Made by a program: the position numbers and the translations under genes. The notes beneath the pieces are model-generated. The model was not told the origin of the DNA and did no database searches. It saw only the letters and a program-made list of their open reading frames with translations. A stretch of DNA of 64,000 bases from Actinokineospora iranica (GTDB lineage Bacteria > Actinomycetota > Actinomycetes > Mycobacteriales > Pseudonocardiaceae). Shown here one piece after another: positions 55,789 through 63,999 of the stretch (position 1 is the first letter of the stretch; each line of letters starts with the position of its first letter). The DNA is taken from assembly GCF_900101685.1 (NCBI RefSeq), contig NZ_FMZZ01000020.1:27432-91431 (forward strand). The letters are read 5' to 3'.

Positions 55789-58478
55789 CCGGTTTCGATG
55801 TGCGGCTCGTCGCCCACGCCCCGAACGGGCCGCGGCTCGGCGTCCTGCCGACGCCGTTGTCGGTCGAGGTCGGCGTGCCCCTCGACGATGTCGGCTCGCT
55901 GCGGCTGTCCTACGCCGCAGGCGCACCGGGCGCGGCACTGCTCGGTTCCCCGGTCGAGGTCGCCGTCGAGACCTACAACCCGGACACCGGGGCGTGGGCC
56001 GAGATCGACGGCGCCCGATTCCTACGCATCAAACGGTCCGGGAACCTCACCGATCCGACCGGCGCCCGCGCGTTCGAGCTGCCCGCCTACGCCTGGTTGC
56101 TGCGCAAAGCACGGTTGTACCCGTCCTCGTTCGACAACGCCGAGGGCAAGCGCCCGTTTCCGTCCGCGACCCCGGGAACGATCCTCGCGACGCTGCTCAT
56201 GACAGCCCGCGGACGCGGCGCGCTACCCGGATTGACGATCGACTTCGGGCCGAGCGAGGACAGCGCCGGGCAGCCCTGGGCGAAGGTGCTCACCATCGCC
56301 TACGAACCCGGCATCGACGTGTACACGGTGCTCGACAACCTCGCCGAGCAGGGCGTGATCGACTGGACCACGGCAGGGCGGACGCTGCGCGTGTTCAACG
56401 CCGACACCGCCCTCGGCCGCGACCTGGCCACCGGCGACACCCCGGTCGACCTGCGTCTGGGCCGCGACATCGTCGACGCCCCGGACACCGCGACACTCGA
56501 AGACCTCGCCAACGCCGTGTACGTCAAGGGCGACGGCGCGGCACGGCTGGAACTGGTCAACCCGGACGCGCCGACCCCGTGGGGGCGGTTCGAGGGGTTC
56601 ATCAGCCAAGGCGGGGTGCGCGACGAGGGCACGATGCGGCTGCTCGCCGAGGCCGAACTCGACCGCACCGGCCGCGAGCGCGTGCAGATCACCCGCGGAC
56701 TCGTCGCGGGTCGGTGGGCGCCGTTCCGCGACTACCGGCCGGGCGACTACGTGCTCGCCCCCGACGACACAGGAACGTTGGCGCCGTTGCGGGTCCAGCA
56801 GATCACGATCACCCGCGACCAAGCCGGGGCGGTCACCGGGAACGTCGTGCTCAACGACCGGTTCGTCGAGCGCGAGCTGCGGCTCGCGAAACGGACCGCG
56901 GGCATCCTCGGCGGGGCGAGTGCCGACGGCGGATCGGGCGCCCGCCCGGCCCCGGAAGGCCCCGACCCCCGCCAACCCGCCGCACCGGCCGGGTTGATCG
57001 TCGCGTCCACGGCCTACCTCGATTCCGACGGCGCCGCCCGCGGGCAGATCACCGCCACATGGGGCACCGTCGACACCGCCGTCGACGGGACCGCGATCGA
57101 GGTCGCCGGGTACGACGTGCACCAACGGCCGAACACGGTCGGGGTGCCGTGGGCGAAGCTCACCGAGACCACCCACCCGGACAACACCGCGACCGCGAGC
57201 CCCTACGACGTCGGCGCGCAATGGGCGTTCCGAGTGCGCGCGATCTCCCGCGCCGGGGTCCTCGGCCCCTTCTCGGCCGTGTCCGCGGTGACCATCGCCG
57301 CGGACGCCGACCCGCCCCCGACCCCGTCGGCGCCGGTCCTGTCGACCCGGCTCGGCGTGATCCACGTCGAGTGGAACGGCCAAGGCGCGCAGGGCGAGAC
57401 GATGCCGCCGGACTTCTCCCACCTCGACGTCTGGATGAGCACCGGAACCGGCGACCCCCTGCGGGTGAACCGAATGGAAGGCGCCGGGTCGGTCGTGGTC
57501 ACCGACCAGCCGTACAACACCACCCGAACGTTCTGGTTCACCACGCTGGACCGTTCCGGCAACACCTCCCCCGCGTCCCCCGCACAATCCATCGCCACAC
57601 AGCCACTGGTCGGGGGCGACCTCATCGGCACGGTCATCCGCGGCGACCACATCGTCGCCAACAGCGTCACCGCCGACCGGCTCGCCGTCGGCTCGGTCAC
57701 CGCCTCGGCCATCGCCGCGAACGCCGTCACCGCCGACAAGCTCACCGCGACCGCGATCGACGGCCGCACCATCACCGGCGCCACCGTGCGCACATCTCCG
57801 GACAACCCGCGGGTGCAGCTCGACGCCGACGGGCTGCACGCTTTCAATTCCGCGGGCGCTCGCACCGTCGAGGTCTCCGCGGCGACCGGCGCGGCCACGG
57901 TCACCGGCACCTTCCAGACCGGCACCAGCGGCAAACGGGTGCGGATCGACCCCGAGATCACCGCCGGACGCCCCGGCATCGTGTTCGAGACCGGCAGCAG
58001 CGCCTACCCGAACCCGCCGTCGCTCTTCACCGACGCCGACGGAGAGCAAGAGGGCATCCTGTGGATGTCCAGCGCCGAGCGGGTGCTCAACAACACCGGC
58101 CGCGCCGAGATCCAGCTCTACCCCGGTGGCGGCTGGCGAATCGGCAAAGCATTCGGCGACACGAACACCGCCGTGTCGCTGAACGCTCCCGGTGACGGGC
58201 GACTGCACATCGACGGCATTCTTCCCCGCGGCATGACACCTAACCGAATGCTCGGGTTCGGCATCACCCACATCAACCCCGGCGCGTTCTCTGTCCGCAT
58301 CGACCACGGCGCGACCGTGACCGCCGGATCACCCGTCCCACATTGCACCATCGTGACCGGCGCGCCGCAGGACGGCGTCACCTGGGGCGTGACCCGCTGG
58401 GACAACCGCGGTTTCCAATTCAACTGGTCGAAAGGCGTGGAAATAGATATCCACTGGCTGATCATCAGGAGCGCCTGA
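55785..58478 (+). CDS. Tail tip/receptor-binding protein
   Basis: 897 residues from ATG at 55785, AAGGAGAG upstream, overlapping the Dit stop (ATGA). Residues 1-380 resemble the gp27-like tail-hub domain (IKRSGNLTDPTGARAFELPAYAWLLRKA). About 410-600 are two fibronectin-type III-like domains (AGLIVASTAYLDSDG, APVLSTRLGVIHVEWNG). About 610-670 hold the short repeats typical of tail-tip proteins (IVANSVTADRLAVGSVTASAIAANAVTADKL). The last 200 residues form a beta-rich end that probably touches the host. Confidence 0.88.
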   Translation: MTGFDVRLVAHAPNGPRLGVLPTPLSVEVGVPLDDVGSLRLSYAAGAPGAALLGSPVEVAVETYNPDTGAWAEIDGARFLRIKRSGNLTDPTGARAFELPAYAWLLRKARLYPSSFDNAEGKRPFPSATPGTILATLLMTARGRGALPGLTIDFGPSEDSAGQPWAKVLTIAYEPGIDVYTVLDNLAEQGVIDWTTAGRTLRVFNADTALGRDLATGDTPVDLRLGRDIVDAPDTATLEDLANAVYVKGDGAARLELVNPDAPTPWGRFEGFISQGGVRDEGTMRLLAEAELDRTGRERVQITRGLVAGRWAPFRDYRPGDYVLAPDDTGTLAPLRVQQITITRDQAGAVTGNVVLNDRFVERELRLAKRTAGILGGASADGGSGARPAPEGPDPRQPAAPAGLIVASTAYLDSDGAARGQITATWGTVDTAVDGTAIEVAGYDVHQRPNTVGVPWAKLTETTHPDNTATASPYDVGAQWAFRVRAISRAGVLGPFSAVSAVTIAADADPPPTPSAPVLSTRLGVIHVEWNGQGAQGETMPPDFSHLDVWMSTGTGDPLRVNRMEGAGSVVVTDQPYNTTRTFWFTTLDRSGNTSPASPAQSIATQPLVGGDLIGTVIRGDHIVANSVTADRLAVGSVTASAIAANAVTADKLTATAIDGRTITGATVRTSPDNPRVQLDADGLHAFNSAGARTVEVSAATGAATVTGTFQTGTSGKRVRIDPEITAGRPGIVFETGSSAYPNPPSLFTDADGEQEGILWMSSAERVLNNTGRAEIQLYPGGGWRIGKAFGDTNTAVSLNAPGDGRLHIDGILPRGMTPNRMLGFGITHINPGAFSVRIDHGATVTAGSPVPHCTIVTGAPQDGVTWGVTRWDNRGFQFNWSKGVEIDIHWLIIRSA

Positions 58479-58479
58479 C

Positions 58480-59016
58480 ATGCACATCACGATCACCGGC
58501 GCCGAGATCACCGACGAGCACGGACTCGGCCCCTGCTACCGCATCACCCAACGCACCGACCACGGAACCGAGCTGTACATCCTGCCCCGCTCCGCGGTCG
58601 CCGCGGACATGGAACTGTACGGCGTCGACGACCCGCTGCACGTGCTCGACTGGCGCCTACACGGCTACCGCGCCACATCCCCGACCCACCTCGACCCCTC
58701 ACTACGGGAAGCCGTCGAAGCGCAACGGGTCCAAGCCATCGCCCGCGAAGGCCGCGCCCACCTCGCCGCCGGACACGCCACCCAGCCGCGCACCCTCGCC
58801 GCCGACCTCGGCCACACCGACGCCGAAGTCGACCGCCTCAAAACCCACGCCCGGCGCCTGCGCGACATCCACACCGCCGCAATCAAAACCGACGTCCACA
58901 TCACCGACGACAACGGATACGCCGCACTGCGCGCCCTGGTGCTCGCCGACGCGAACACGATCGAGACCGAACGCGCGCGGTACCGAGAACAACTCGACGT
59001 ACCACTGAACGCCTAA
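58480..59016 (+). CDS. Hypothetical structural-region protein
   Basis: 178 residues, one base after the tail-tip stop. Begins with beta strands (MHITITGAEITDEHGLGPCYRITQ), then a long helical part (LREAVEAQRVQAIAREG ... ALVLADANTIETERARYREQL). Possibly a small tail or chaperone protein; unrecognised. Confidence 0.6.
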   Translation: MHITITGAEITDEHGLGPCYRITQRTDHGTELYILPRSAVAADMELYGVDDPLHVLDWRLHGYRATSPTHLDPSLREAVEAQRVQAIAREGRAHLAAGHATQPRTLAADLGHTDAEVDRLKTHARRLRDIHTAAIKTDVHITDDNGYAALRALVLADANTIETERARYREQLDVPLNA

Positions 59017-59035
59017 ATCCGTTCTCCCCAATCTT

Positions 59036-59090
59036 GCCCCCATAGCGGGGGCGGAACCCGCGCGCCCGATTCCGGGTGCGCGCGCCGTTT
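59036..59090 (+). terminator. Tandem hairpins after tail genes
   Basis: GCCCCC-ATAGC-GGGGGC (59036-59052) and GCGCGCCCG/CGGGTGCGCGC with a two-base bulge (59060-59083), followed by a T-rich stretch. Likely terminator between tail and lysis genes. Confidence 0.65.
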
Positions 59091-59115
59091 CGGCATTTTC
59101 CGAAGAGAGGAACAC

Positions 59116-59247
59116 ATGAGCATCGGGGACTTTCCCGACGTGATCGTCGACGACAACACCCCACCCGTCCCCGAGGACGTGAGCGACTTCGCCGCGGCCG
59201 AGGACGACGACCCGCAAGCGCACATGAGCGATCAGGAGGTGGGGTAA
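59116..59247 (+). CDS. Small acidic protein, 43 aa
   Basis: MSIGDFPDVIVDDNTPPVPE and on to AAAEDDDPQAHMSDQEVG; strongly acidic. AGAGG is at good distance before the ATG, and its stop overlaps the endolysin start (TAATG). Its 3' end carries the endolysin ribosome site AGGAGG. Role unknown. Confidence 0.65.
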   Translation: MSIGDFPDVIVDDNTPPVPEDVSDFAAAEDDDPQAHMSDQEVG

Positions 59248-60167
59248 TGGGCTACCGGCTCGCTCGTGCGCTCGCGGTCTTCCGCGACGAGGTCAACACC
59301 CGCTGGCCCAACCGAGACCACGCCTCCGACGGGTGGATCGGCGACGCCGCGCACGCCACACGCAACTCCGACCACAACCCCTGGGTGAAAGACGGCAACG
59401 GGGTCGGCGTGGTCCGCGCCTACGACATCGACGCCGGAACCGGCGCCAACACCGACATCGGCCTGTGGCTCGCCGAGCACGTGCGCACCCTCGGCCGCGC
59501 CGGACACCCCGCCCTCGGCAACGGTTCCTACGTCATCTCCGCCCGCCGCATCGCCTCCCCCAAGTCCGGATGGGCATGGCGCGCCTACACCGGCAACAAC
59601 CCGCACACCTCCCACACCCACGTGTCCGTCTCGCTCGCCGCGGGCGGCTACGACTCCGGGCAAACGTGGGGAATCACCGGTGGCGGGGGCACACCGCACC
59701 CATCACCCGCACCGGGCGCGCGGCCGACCATCCGAAACGGTGCCCGCGGCGACGCCGTGCGCGAGGCGCAGCAGCGGCTCGCCGCGCACGGGTTCGCCCC
59801 CGGCGCGGCCGACGGCGTGTTCGGCACCCGCACCGTTGAGGCGACCAAGCGATTCCAGACAGCCTGCGGGCTCACCGCCGACGGCATCATCGGGCCGCGC
59901 ACCTGGGCCGCGCTGCTCACCGCGCCCCCGGCGCCCGCCCCGGTACCAGGGCAGCGCCCGACCATCCGGCGCGGCACCACAGGCCCGGCCGTGTCCGAGG
60001 CGCAACGCATCCTCAACGCCTGGTACCCGACCATGCCGCGGCTCGCCGTCGACGGCGCATTCGGCCCCTCGACCGAGGCCCGCGTCAAACACATGCAGCG
60101 CGCCGCCGGTCTCGCCGTCGACGGCATCGTCGGCCCGGCCACCTGGCGCCGACTACTCGGCACATGA
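59247..60167 (+). CDS. Endolysin: peptidase M15-like plus two peptidoglycan-binding domains
   Basis: 306 residues from ATG at 59247. The catalytic domain (1-135) has HATRNSDHNPW and AYDIDAG (zinc ligands His, Asp) and HTSHTHVSVS (third ligand), as in M15-type carboxypeptidase lysins. A Gly/Pro linker leads to two PG_binding_1 domains (RPTIRNGARGDAVREAQQRL and RPTIRRGTTGPAVSEAQRIL). It cuts peptide cross-links at lysis. Confidence 0.93.
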   Translation: MGYRLARALAVFRDEVNTRWPNRDHASDGWIGDAAHATRNSDHNPWVKDGNGVGVVRAYDIDAGTGANTDIGLWLAEHVRTLGRAGHPALGNGSYVISARRIASPKSGWAWRAYTGNNPHTSHTHVSVSLAAGGYDSGQTWGITGGGGTPHPSPAPGARPTIRNGARGDAVREAQQRLAAHGFAPGAADGVFGTRTVEATKRFQTACGLTADGIIGPRTWAALLTAPPAPAPVPGQRPTIRRGTTGPAVSEAQRILNAWYPTMPRLAVDGAFGPSTEARVKHMQRAAGLAVDGIVGPATWRRLLGT

Positions 60168-60298
60168 CCCGCACGCGCACCGTCGCCGCCGCGCTCGCCC
60201 TCGCGCTCGTCACGCTCGCCGCCCGCGGCTGGGTCCGCCTCGGCCGCGTCGAGGCCGAACTGCGCGCGGCCGACCACGAACTCGCCCACCGCGACTAA
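60164..60298 (+). CDS. Small one-helix membrane protein of lysis cassette
   Basis: 44 residues, ATG overlapping the endolysin stop (ATGA). Basic start MTRTRTVAA, a hydrophobic helix (AAALALALVTLAARGW) and a charged tail. Possible lysis accessory or spanin-like peptide; too short for firm assignment. Confidence 0.6.
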   Translation: MTRTRTVAAALALALVTLAARGWVRLGRVEAELRAADHELAHRD

Positions 60299-60376
60299 AC
60301 CCGCACGGCAAATCAGTCACTCGAACACCCGTTCGAGTTGTCCACACCCCTTGTCCCCACCTGTGGAGGAAACCTC

Positions 60377-60637
60377 ATGTCCGACCGTCTCGTCTCCTGG
60401 CTGCGCACCGTCGTCCCCGTCGCGTGGTCCGCGCTCGTCGCCTGGCTGGTCAGCCTCGGCGCACCCGACTACCTCACCACCGCACTCGGCGGCGCCGCCG
60501 AACTGCTCGTCGTCCCCATCGTGGTCGGCGCGGTCTACCCCATCGCCCGCACCATCGAGACCCGCCTGCCCGACTGGCTGACCCGCGTCCTGCTCGGCTC
60601 GGCCAAACCACCCACCTACCGCCGCACCGACCACTGA
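60377..60637 (+). CDS. Holin
   Basis: 86 residues from ATG at 60377 with GGAGG upstream. Two hydrophobic helices (VVPVAWSALVAWLVSLGA and LLVVPIVVGAVYPIARTI) and a basic C-terminus, directly after the endolysin. Forms the pore that releases or activates the lysin. Confidence 0.85.
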   Translation: MSDRLVSWLRTVVPVAWSALVAWLVSLGAPDYLTTALGGAAELLVVPIVVGAVYPIARTIETRLPDWLTRVLLGSAKPPTYRRTDH

Positions 60638-60643
60638 ACGCAA

Positions 60644-60679
60644 CGGCGCCCCCCACACCGGTCGGTGCGGGGGGCGCCG
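60644..60679. terminator. Strong bidirectional terminator after holin
   Basis: CGGCGCCCCCC and CGGGGGGCGCCG arms around CACACCGGTCGGTG; ends the late rightward operon and, on the other strand, the leftward nuclease operon. Confidence 0.85.
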
Positions 60680-60694
60680 TGTCGTGCCCTCAGG

Positions 60695-61123
60695 TCAGAT
60701 GTTCATCCAAGCGCCGTCCGGCATGTCCGGATCGGCGTACTCCGGGAGATAGACCGTGATGTGACGGATGTTCTCCCGCTCACGATCGTTGACCGTAAGC
60801 ACGGTCTTCCACTCGGCGGCGGTACTCGACAGGGCAAGCACGGGCAGACTCGTCGTCCCCGGCGCAGCGATGGTCAGCGCACCCAAGCGCAACGTGCCAT
60901 CGAACAGCACGATGTCGTCGCGCCCGGGGTCCCCGTCGCGGACATCGACAGTGACAAAGTCCGAACGGTCCGTCAACCCGACATACACCATCGACGACGA
61001 CACAGCGAATCCTTGCGCGATATCATCGTCTGTCCACTCCGGCCACGTATCCGGGTCAGTCGTGTAATCACCGATCGCGACCTGAGAATGGGCCGGAAAG
61101 ATCGGCAGACGTACTATCAACAT
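60695..61123 (-). CDS. Acidic paralog 2 of nuclease operon (possible immunity)
   Basis: 142 residues, paralogous to the next upstream gene: both start ML(I/L)(V/L)R and share DPDTWPEWTD near residue 25 and the identical end YADPDMPDGAWMNI. Rich in Asp/Glu. No signal or membrane segment. Not recognised. Third gene of a leftward operon behind a nuclease, so an immunity role is suggested. Confidence 0.7.
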   Translation of the reverse strand: MLIVRLPIFPAHSQVAIGDYTTDPDTWPEWTDDDIAQGFAVSSSMVYVGLTDRSDFVTVDVRDGDPGRDDIVLFDGTLRLGALTIAAPGTTSLPVLALSSTAAEWKTVLTVNDRERENIRHITVYLPEYADPDMPDGAWMNI

Positions 61124-61193
61124 CGCTACCCCTTGTAGGTTTCTTGCGGGATCTTGTCACCGCCACACCGCCACACCGCCCGGTGAACGTGAT

Positions 61194-61223
61194 GGTGCCC
61201 CGCGCCGGTCGGTGCGGGGCACC
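61194..61223 (-). terminator. Hairpin between the two paralogs
   Basis: GGTGCCCCGCGCC-GGTC-GGTGCGGGGCACC, similar in design to the hairpin at 60644-60679. The hairpin-plus-gene unit seems to have been duplicated as a block. May reduce expression of the second paralog. Confidence 0.65.
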
Positions 61224-61240
61224 ATTACGTGCGCTCGGGC

Positions 61241-61666
61241 TCAGATGTTCATCCAAGCGCCGTCCGGCATGTCCGGGTCAGCGTAGTGAGGAAAGTAAAC
61301 CGACACGTGCCGAATATTCGAGCGATCCGTATCGTTGACGACGATAATAACCTTCTGTTCCCCGGAGTCCGGCAGCAGAAAAGACTGCACGGTCGCCGTT
61401 CCGCCACCGGTGATACTCAGCGTGCTTACATCGAGCATCCCATCGAATAGAACCGTCTCACCAGCTTCCGGATTTCCGTCTCGGATGTCGACAACAACGA
61501 ACTCCGGAGTGTCGTTAATGTCGATAAAAATCATTCCCGGTGATACGGCGACACCACGCTCGAACTCTTCATCGGTCCATTCCGGCCAGGTGTCGGGGTC
61601 CGACTTGTAGTCGCCGAGACACACCTGACCATGGGACGGGCGGACCGGCTGACGCAACAACAGCAT
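61241..61666 (-). CDS. Acidic paralog 1 of nuclease operon (possible immunity)
   Basis: 141 residues, ATG at 61666 with GAGGGA upstream, two bases after the nuclease stop. About half the residues match the neighbour at 60695-61123, with the same order of strands and identical C-terminus. Acidic (many Asp/Glu), as expected for proteins that block a nuclease. Function not known. Confidence 0.72.
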   Translation of the reverse strand: MLLLRQPVRPSHGQVCLGDYKSDPDTWPEWTDEEFERGVAVSPGMIFIDINDTPEFVVVDIRDGNPEAGETVLFDGMLDVSTLSITGGGTATVQSFLLPDSGEQKVIIVVNDTDRSNIRHVSVYFPHYADPDMPDGAWMNI

Positions 61667-61668
61667 GG

Positions 61669-62256
61669 CTATCCCTCGAACTCTCCGGTAGCGATCTTGT
61701 CAGGGTTGATGATGACGACCAGGAACTCGTCACCGTCCTGTAGTTGGTTTACAGTGTAGGCGCGGCCGATCGCGCCGCCTTGTCGGTTCTGCTCGATGAT
61801 GGGTACGCCCTGGGTGCTCGCACCCGCCCCACCCTCTTTTGCGGACTTGAAGGGGTATTCATCGCACGACAGAGGTTTAAGCTCGGCCAGCCGGGCAGGC
61901 GTGCACACTGCTCGGTTGTTCGCGTCGCGCGTCTTCTGGTCGACTTCGTAATGAAGCAAAGCCGACTGCCCGCTTGACCACGCCATTGATATATGGCGGG
62001 CGATGTGCGGCATTTTCTCGGCGTCGATCGGGACCACTGGTAGATCCTCGCACCGCCTGTCCTTGGTGAGCTGTTCGGGTGCGCACTCCTTGACCCGGTC
62101 TCGAAAGGCGGGCGGGACTAGGATTCCCCCGGCTTCCGACTCGCCGATTCCTATCAGGTCAAGCACTTCTTGCCCGATGTCGGTTTGAGTCGTCGCGATG
62201 ACGATTCCACCGATAATCAGGATGGGCAGTAATCCGCTTTTTGTTTTCGTGCTCAC
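61669..62256 (-). CDS. Membrane-anchored NucA/NucB-type nuclease
   Basis: 195 residues. One hydrophobic segment at about 8-25 (GLLPILIIGGIVIATTQ) with a short cytoplasmic head, so the rest is probably outside the cell membrane. The C-terminal domain has the NucA/NucB marks: LSCDEYPFKSAKEGGA (acidic catalytic/metal residues) and PIIEQNRQGG, then the closing strand GDEFLVVI. Such enzymes are non-specific DNases (competence, sporulation, toxin domains). First gene of the operon. Whether it attacks host, phage or rival DNA is unknown. Confidence 0.82.
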   Translation of the reverse strand: MSTKTKSGLLPILIIGGIVIATTQTDIGQEVLDLIGIGESEAGGILVPPAFRDRVKECAPEQLTKDRRCEDLPVVPIDAEKMPHIARHISMAWSSGQSALLHYEVDQKTRDANNRAVCTPARLAELKPLSCDEYPFKSAKEGGAGASTQGVPIIEQNRQGGAIGRAYTVNQLQDGDEFLVVIINPDKIATGEFEG

Positions 62257-62372
62257 GTATCCCCCTCAGTGACATGCGAGAACCGGCTGACCGCTGTCCG
62301 CGAGCGTGGCAGGGCACGCCGACGAAACGGCCCACGTTTCGCGGGTCGACCGGAAAAATGAACCTGATCGGC

Positions 62373-63185
62373 CTAGCTGGGTGTCGAAACCCCGCGAGCG
62401 TGCGCCCACCGCTGAGCGGCCGAGGACATGCGTTGTGTCCAGTCCTGTGGGTCATGGCCCGCGATGTCGTCCCACAGTCGGACGTTGGCCAGAGCGAACA
62501 AGTCGAGTCCTTCGGGCGTCGCGGTCTTCCACGCGCGTGTCCGTGCGGCGTGCGCCTCGGCCTGGTCCGGTGTGTGCCCGAATGCGATGAGCCAGACGAG
62601 CAGACAGGCGGGGTCGATCCACGGGGCGCCGCGAGTCGGCCACGCCCAATCAACGATGCGCGCGGTTCCGTCGTCGACGACGAGAAGGTTCGACGGCCTG
62701 TAGTCGGTGTGCAGCAAGGCCGATCCGGCGAACGGGGAAGGGTCGTTGCCGTCAAGGTAGGAACGCCACCGGTTTTCGTCCTTGATCGGTAGATCAGGAC
62801 ACGGCAGCGCGCCGAGAGCATCGACTGCCGCGACCACGGCGGGCAGGTCGGGCGAGCCGGGCGCGTAGTCGGGGTGACGCCCCTCGACGTGCTCGAACCC
62901 CAGCACGTCCCACCCTGCGGTGTCCTCGATGTGCCACAACAGAGCGGGCGCCACCGGTCGAACATGTGGGTTGATCATGGCTTCCCGACCCTGGGTGACG
63001 ACCCCGGCGTGGTCGTTGGGGGTGCCCTTGACGAACACGACCCGGTCCGTGGTGCGCAGGGTCGCCGCGAGAGGGGAGTTCATCCCCTCCGAGACGGTGC
63101 GCGCGTCGAGAATCTCCCCGGTGCGCGCGGTGATCGCGTCGCGTAGGGCGTCGGGGAGGTCGAACCATTCGGTGCGTTGGCGCAT
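62373..63185 (-). CDS. Aminoglycoside phosphotransferase-like kinase
   Basis: 270 residues, ATG at 63185 with GAGAGG upstream. APH/choline-kinase fold: LHTDYRPSNLLVVDD is the catalytic loop (Asp in HTDY), IVDWAWPTRGAPWIDPA the metal-binding DFG-like part, and VVFVKGTP holds the ATP-binding Lys. N-terminal ATP loop is short. A real antibiotic substrate is unlikely; many such actinobacterial kinases have unknown small-molecule substrates. It lies downstream of the peptide gene, separated by hairpins, and may belong to the same cluster. Confidence 0.85.
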   Translation of the reverse strand: MRQRTEWFDLPDALRDAITARTGEILDARTVSEGMNSPLAATLRTTDRVVFVKGTPNDHAGVVTQGREAMINPHVRPVAPALLWHIEDTAGWDVLGFEHVEGRHPDYAPGSPDLPAVVAAVDALGALPCPDLPIKDENRWRSYLDGNDPSPFAGSALLHTDYRPSNLLVVDDGTARIVDWAWPTRGAPWIDPACLLVWLIAFGHTPDQAEAHAARTRAWKTATPEGLDLFALANVRLWDDIAGHDPQDWTQRMSSAAQRWAHARGVSTPS

Positions 63186-63203
63186 GAGTCCTCTCGGATG
63201 CGA

Positions 63204-63272
63204 TGCCCGCCTCTGGCGGGCAGGTTAGCGGGTGGGCCGGGTGGTCGAGCGCGTCCGCGCCCGACCACCCGG
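63204..63272 (-). terminator. Hairpins between peptide gene and kinase
   Basis: CCGGGTGGTCG/CGACCACCCGG (63237-63247 with 63262-63272) directly follows the peptide stop on the minus strand; a second perfect hairpin TGCCCGCC-TCT-GGCGGGCA is at 63204-63222. Likely a terminator or partial read-through element. Confidence 0.75.
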
Positions 63273-63277
63273 AGATG

Positions 63278-63421
63278 TCACGCGTAAGGGGCGTCGTCCC
63301 CGGCCGAGCAGTTGCAGCGGTCGAAAGCGCCAAGCGTCTCGACGTCGTCGACCAGCTCGATCTCGGCGTCGCCGATGGGGCGCCGGGTCAGCTCGATCAC
63401 CACAGGTGCTGTCGCGGTCAT
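63278..63421 (-). CDS. Candidate RiPP precursor peptide, 47 aa
   Basis: MTATAPVVIELTRRPIGDAE then IELVDDVETLGAFDR then CNCSAGDDAPYA. A leader-like acidic helical part and a short C-terminal core with two Cys, Ser and Tyr. A textbook GGAGGTGA ribosome site precedes the ATG. The start overlaps the stop of a radical SAM/SPASM gene by ATGA, so the peptide is its likely substrate. The exact RiPP class is not recognised with certainty. Confidence 0.75.
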   Translation of the reverse strand: MTATAPVVIELTRRPIGDAEIELVDDVETLGAFDRCNCSAGDDAPYA

Positions 63422-63999
63422 GGGTTCACCTCCCCTCCGTGTTGGCAGTAACGGGTCAGGGGGGCTTTGGCCTCTTGGTAGAGCTTGGCCAGCGGGCGAC
63501 AGGTGAAGCACGATCCGGCCAGCGCGCACCCGGAGCAGCCGCCGGTACGGCCCATCAACACGTCCGCGATCTCGCCGAGCCTGCCCAGGCCGCCGATCCC
63601 CTCGTCGAGCAACGACACCGCGGGATCGCGGCCGATCTTGCACATGCTCGCCTCACCGTGCGGGTTGACGTGAAAGTGCGTGTGCCCCGCGCCGCACCCG
63701 GTGAACGGCTTCCGGCCGCGCTCGAAAGCAACCGCCTGCGAGGGCAGGGTTTCGCCGCCGCCGTAGATCGTGGGCGAGATGTTCGTGTACACGGTGTACG
63801 GAACGCCGAGGTTCTCGGCGAACGCGCGCATGGCGTCGAGTTCGTGCTCGTTGTGACTCGTGATCACCAGATTGAGGTTCACCGGCAGCCCGACCTCGAC
63901 GGCCGCGGCGAGCCCGAGAGTGAACGACTTGAACGAACCGCGCCGCCGAGTCAGCGAGTCGTACGACTCCGCGGTCGCCCCGTACACGCTGACTGTGAC
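63418..63999 (-). CDS. Radical SAM/SPASM peptide-modifying enzyme, C-terminal part
   Basis: 194 residues up to the right edge; the radical SAM CxxxCxxC motif lies beyond it. VSVYGATAESYDSLTRRRGSFKSF is the late TIM-barrel region of such enzymes. The SPASM part follows: CGAGHTHFHVNPHGEASMCKIGRD, then CSGCALAGSCFTCRPLAKLY, giving seven or so cysteines for auxiliary 4Fe-4S clusters. SPASM enzymes form thioether or C-C cross-links in peptides. Coupled to the precursor gene by a four-base overlap. Confidence 0.88.
   Translation of the reverse strand, partial: VTVSVYGATAESYDSLTRRRGSFKSFTLGLAAAVEVGLPVNLNLVITSHNEHELDAMRAFAENLGVPYTVYTNISPTIYGGGETLPSQAVAFERGRKPFTGCGAGHTHFHVNPHGEASMCKIGRDPAVSLLDEGIGGLGRLGEIADVLMGRTGGCSGCALAGSCFTCRPLAKLYQEAKAPLTRYCQHGGEVNP

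Noticed and set aside
62159..62965. 268-codon minus-strand frame overlapping kinase and nuclease genes
   Set aside because: Thr/Arg/Pro-rich low-complexity translation; both overlapped genes have clear domains.
32282..63999. Integrase or transposase inside the prophage
   Set aside because: Every larger frame was checked for tyrosine or serine recombinase motifs; none found in the window.
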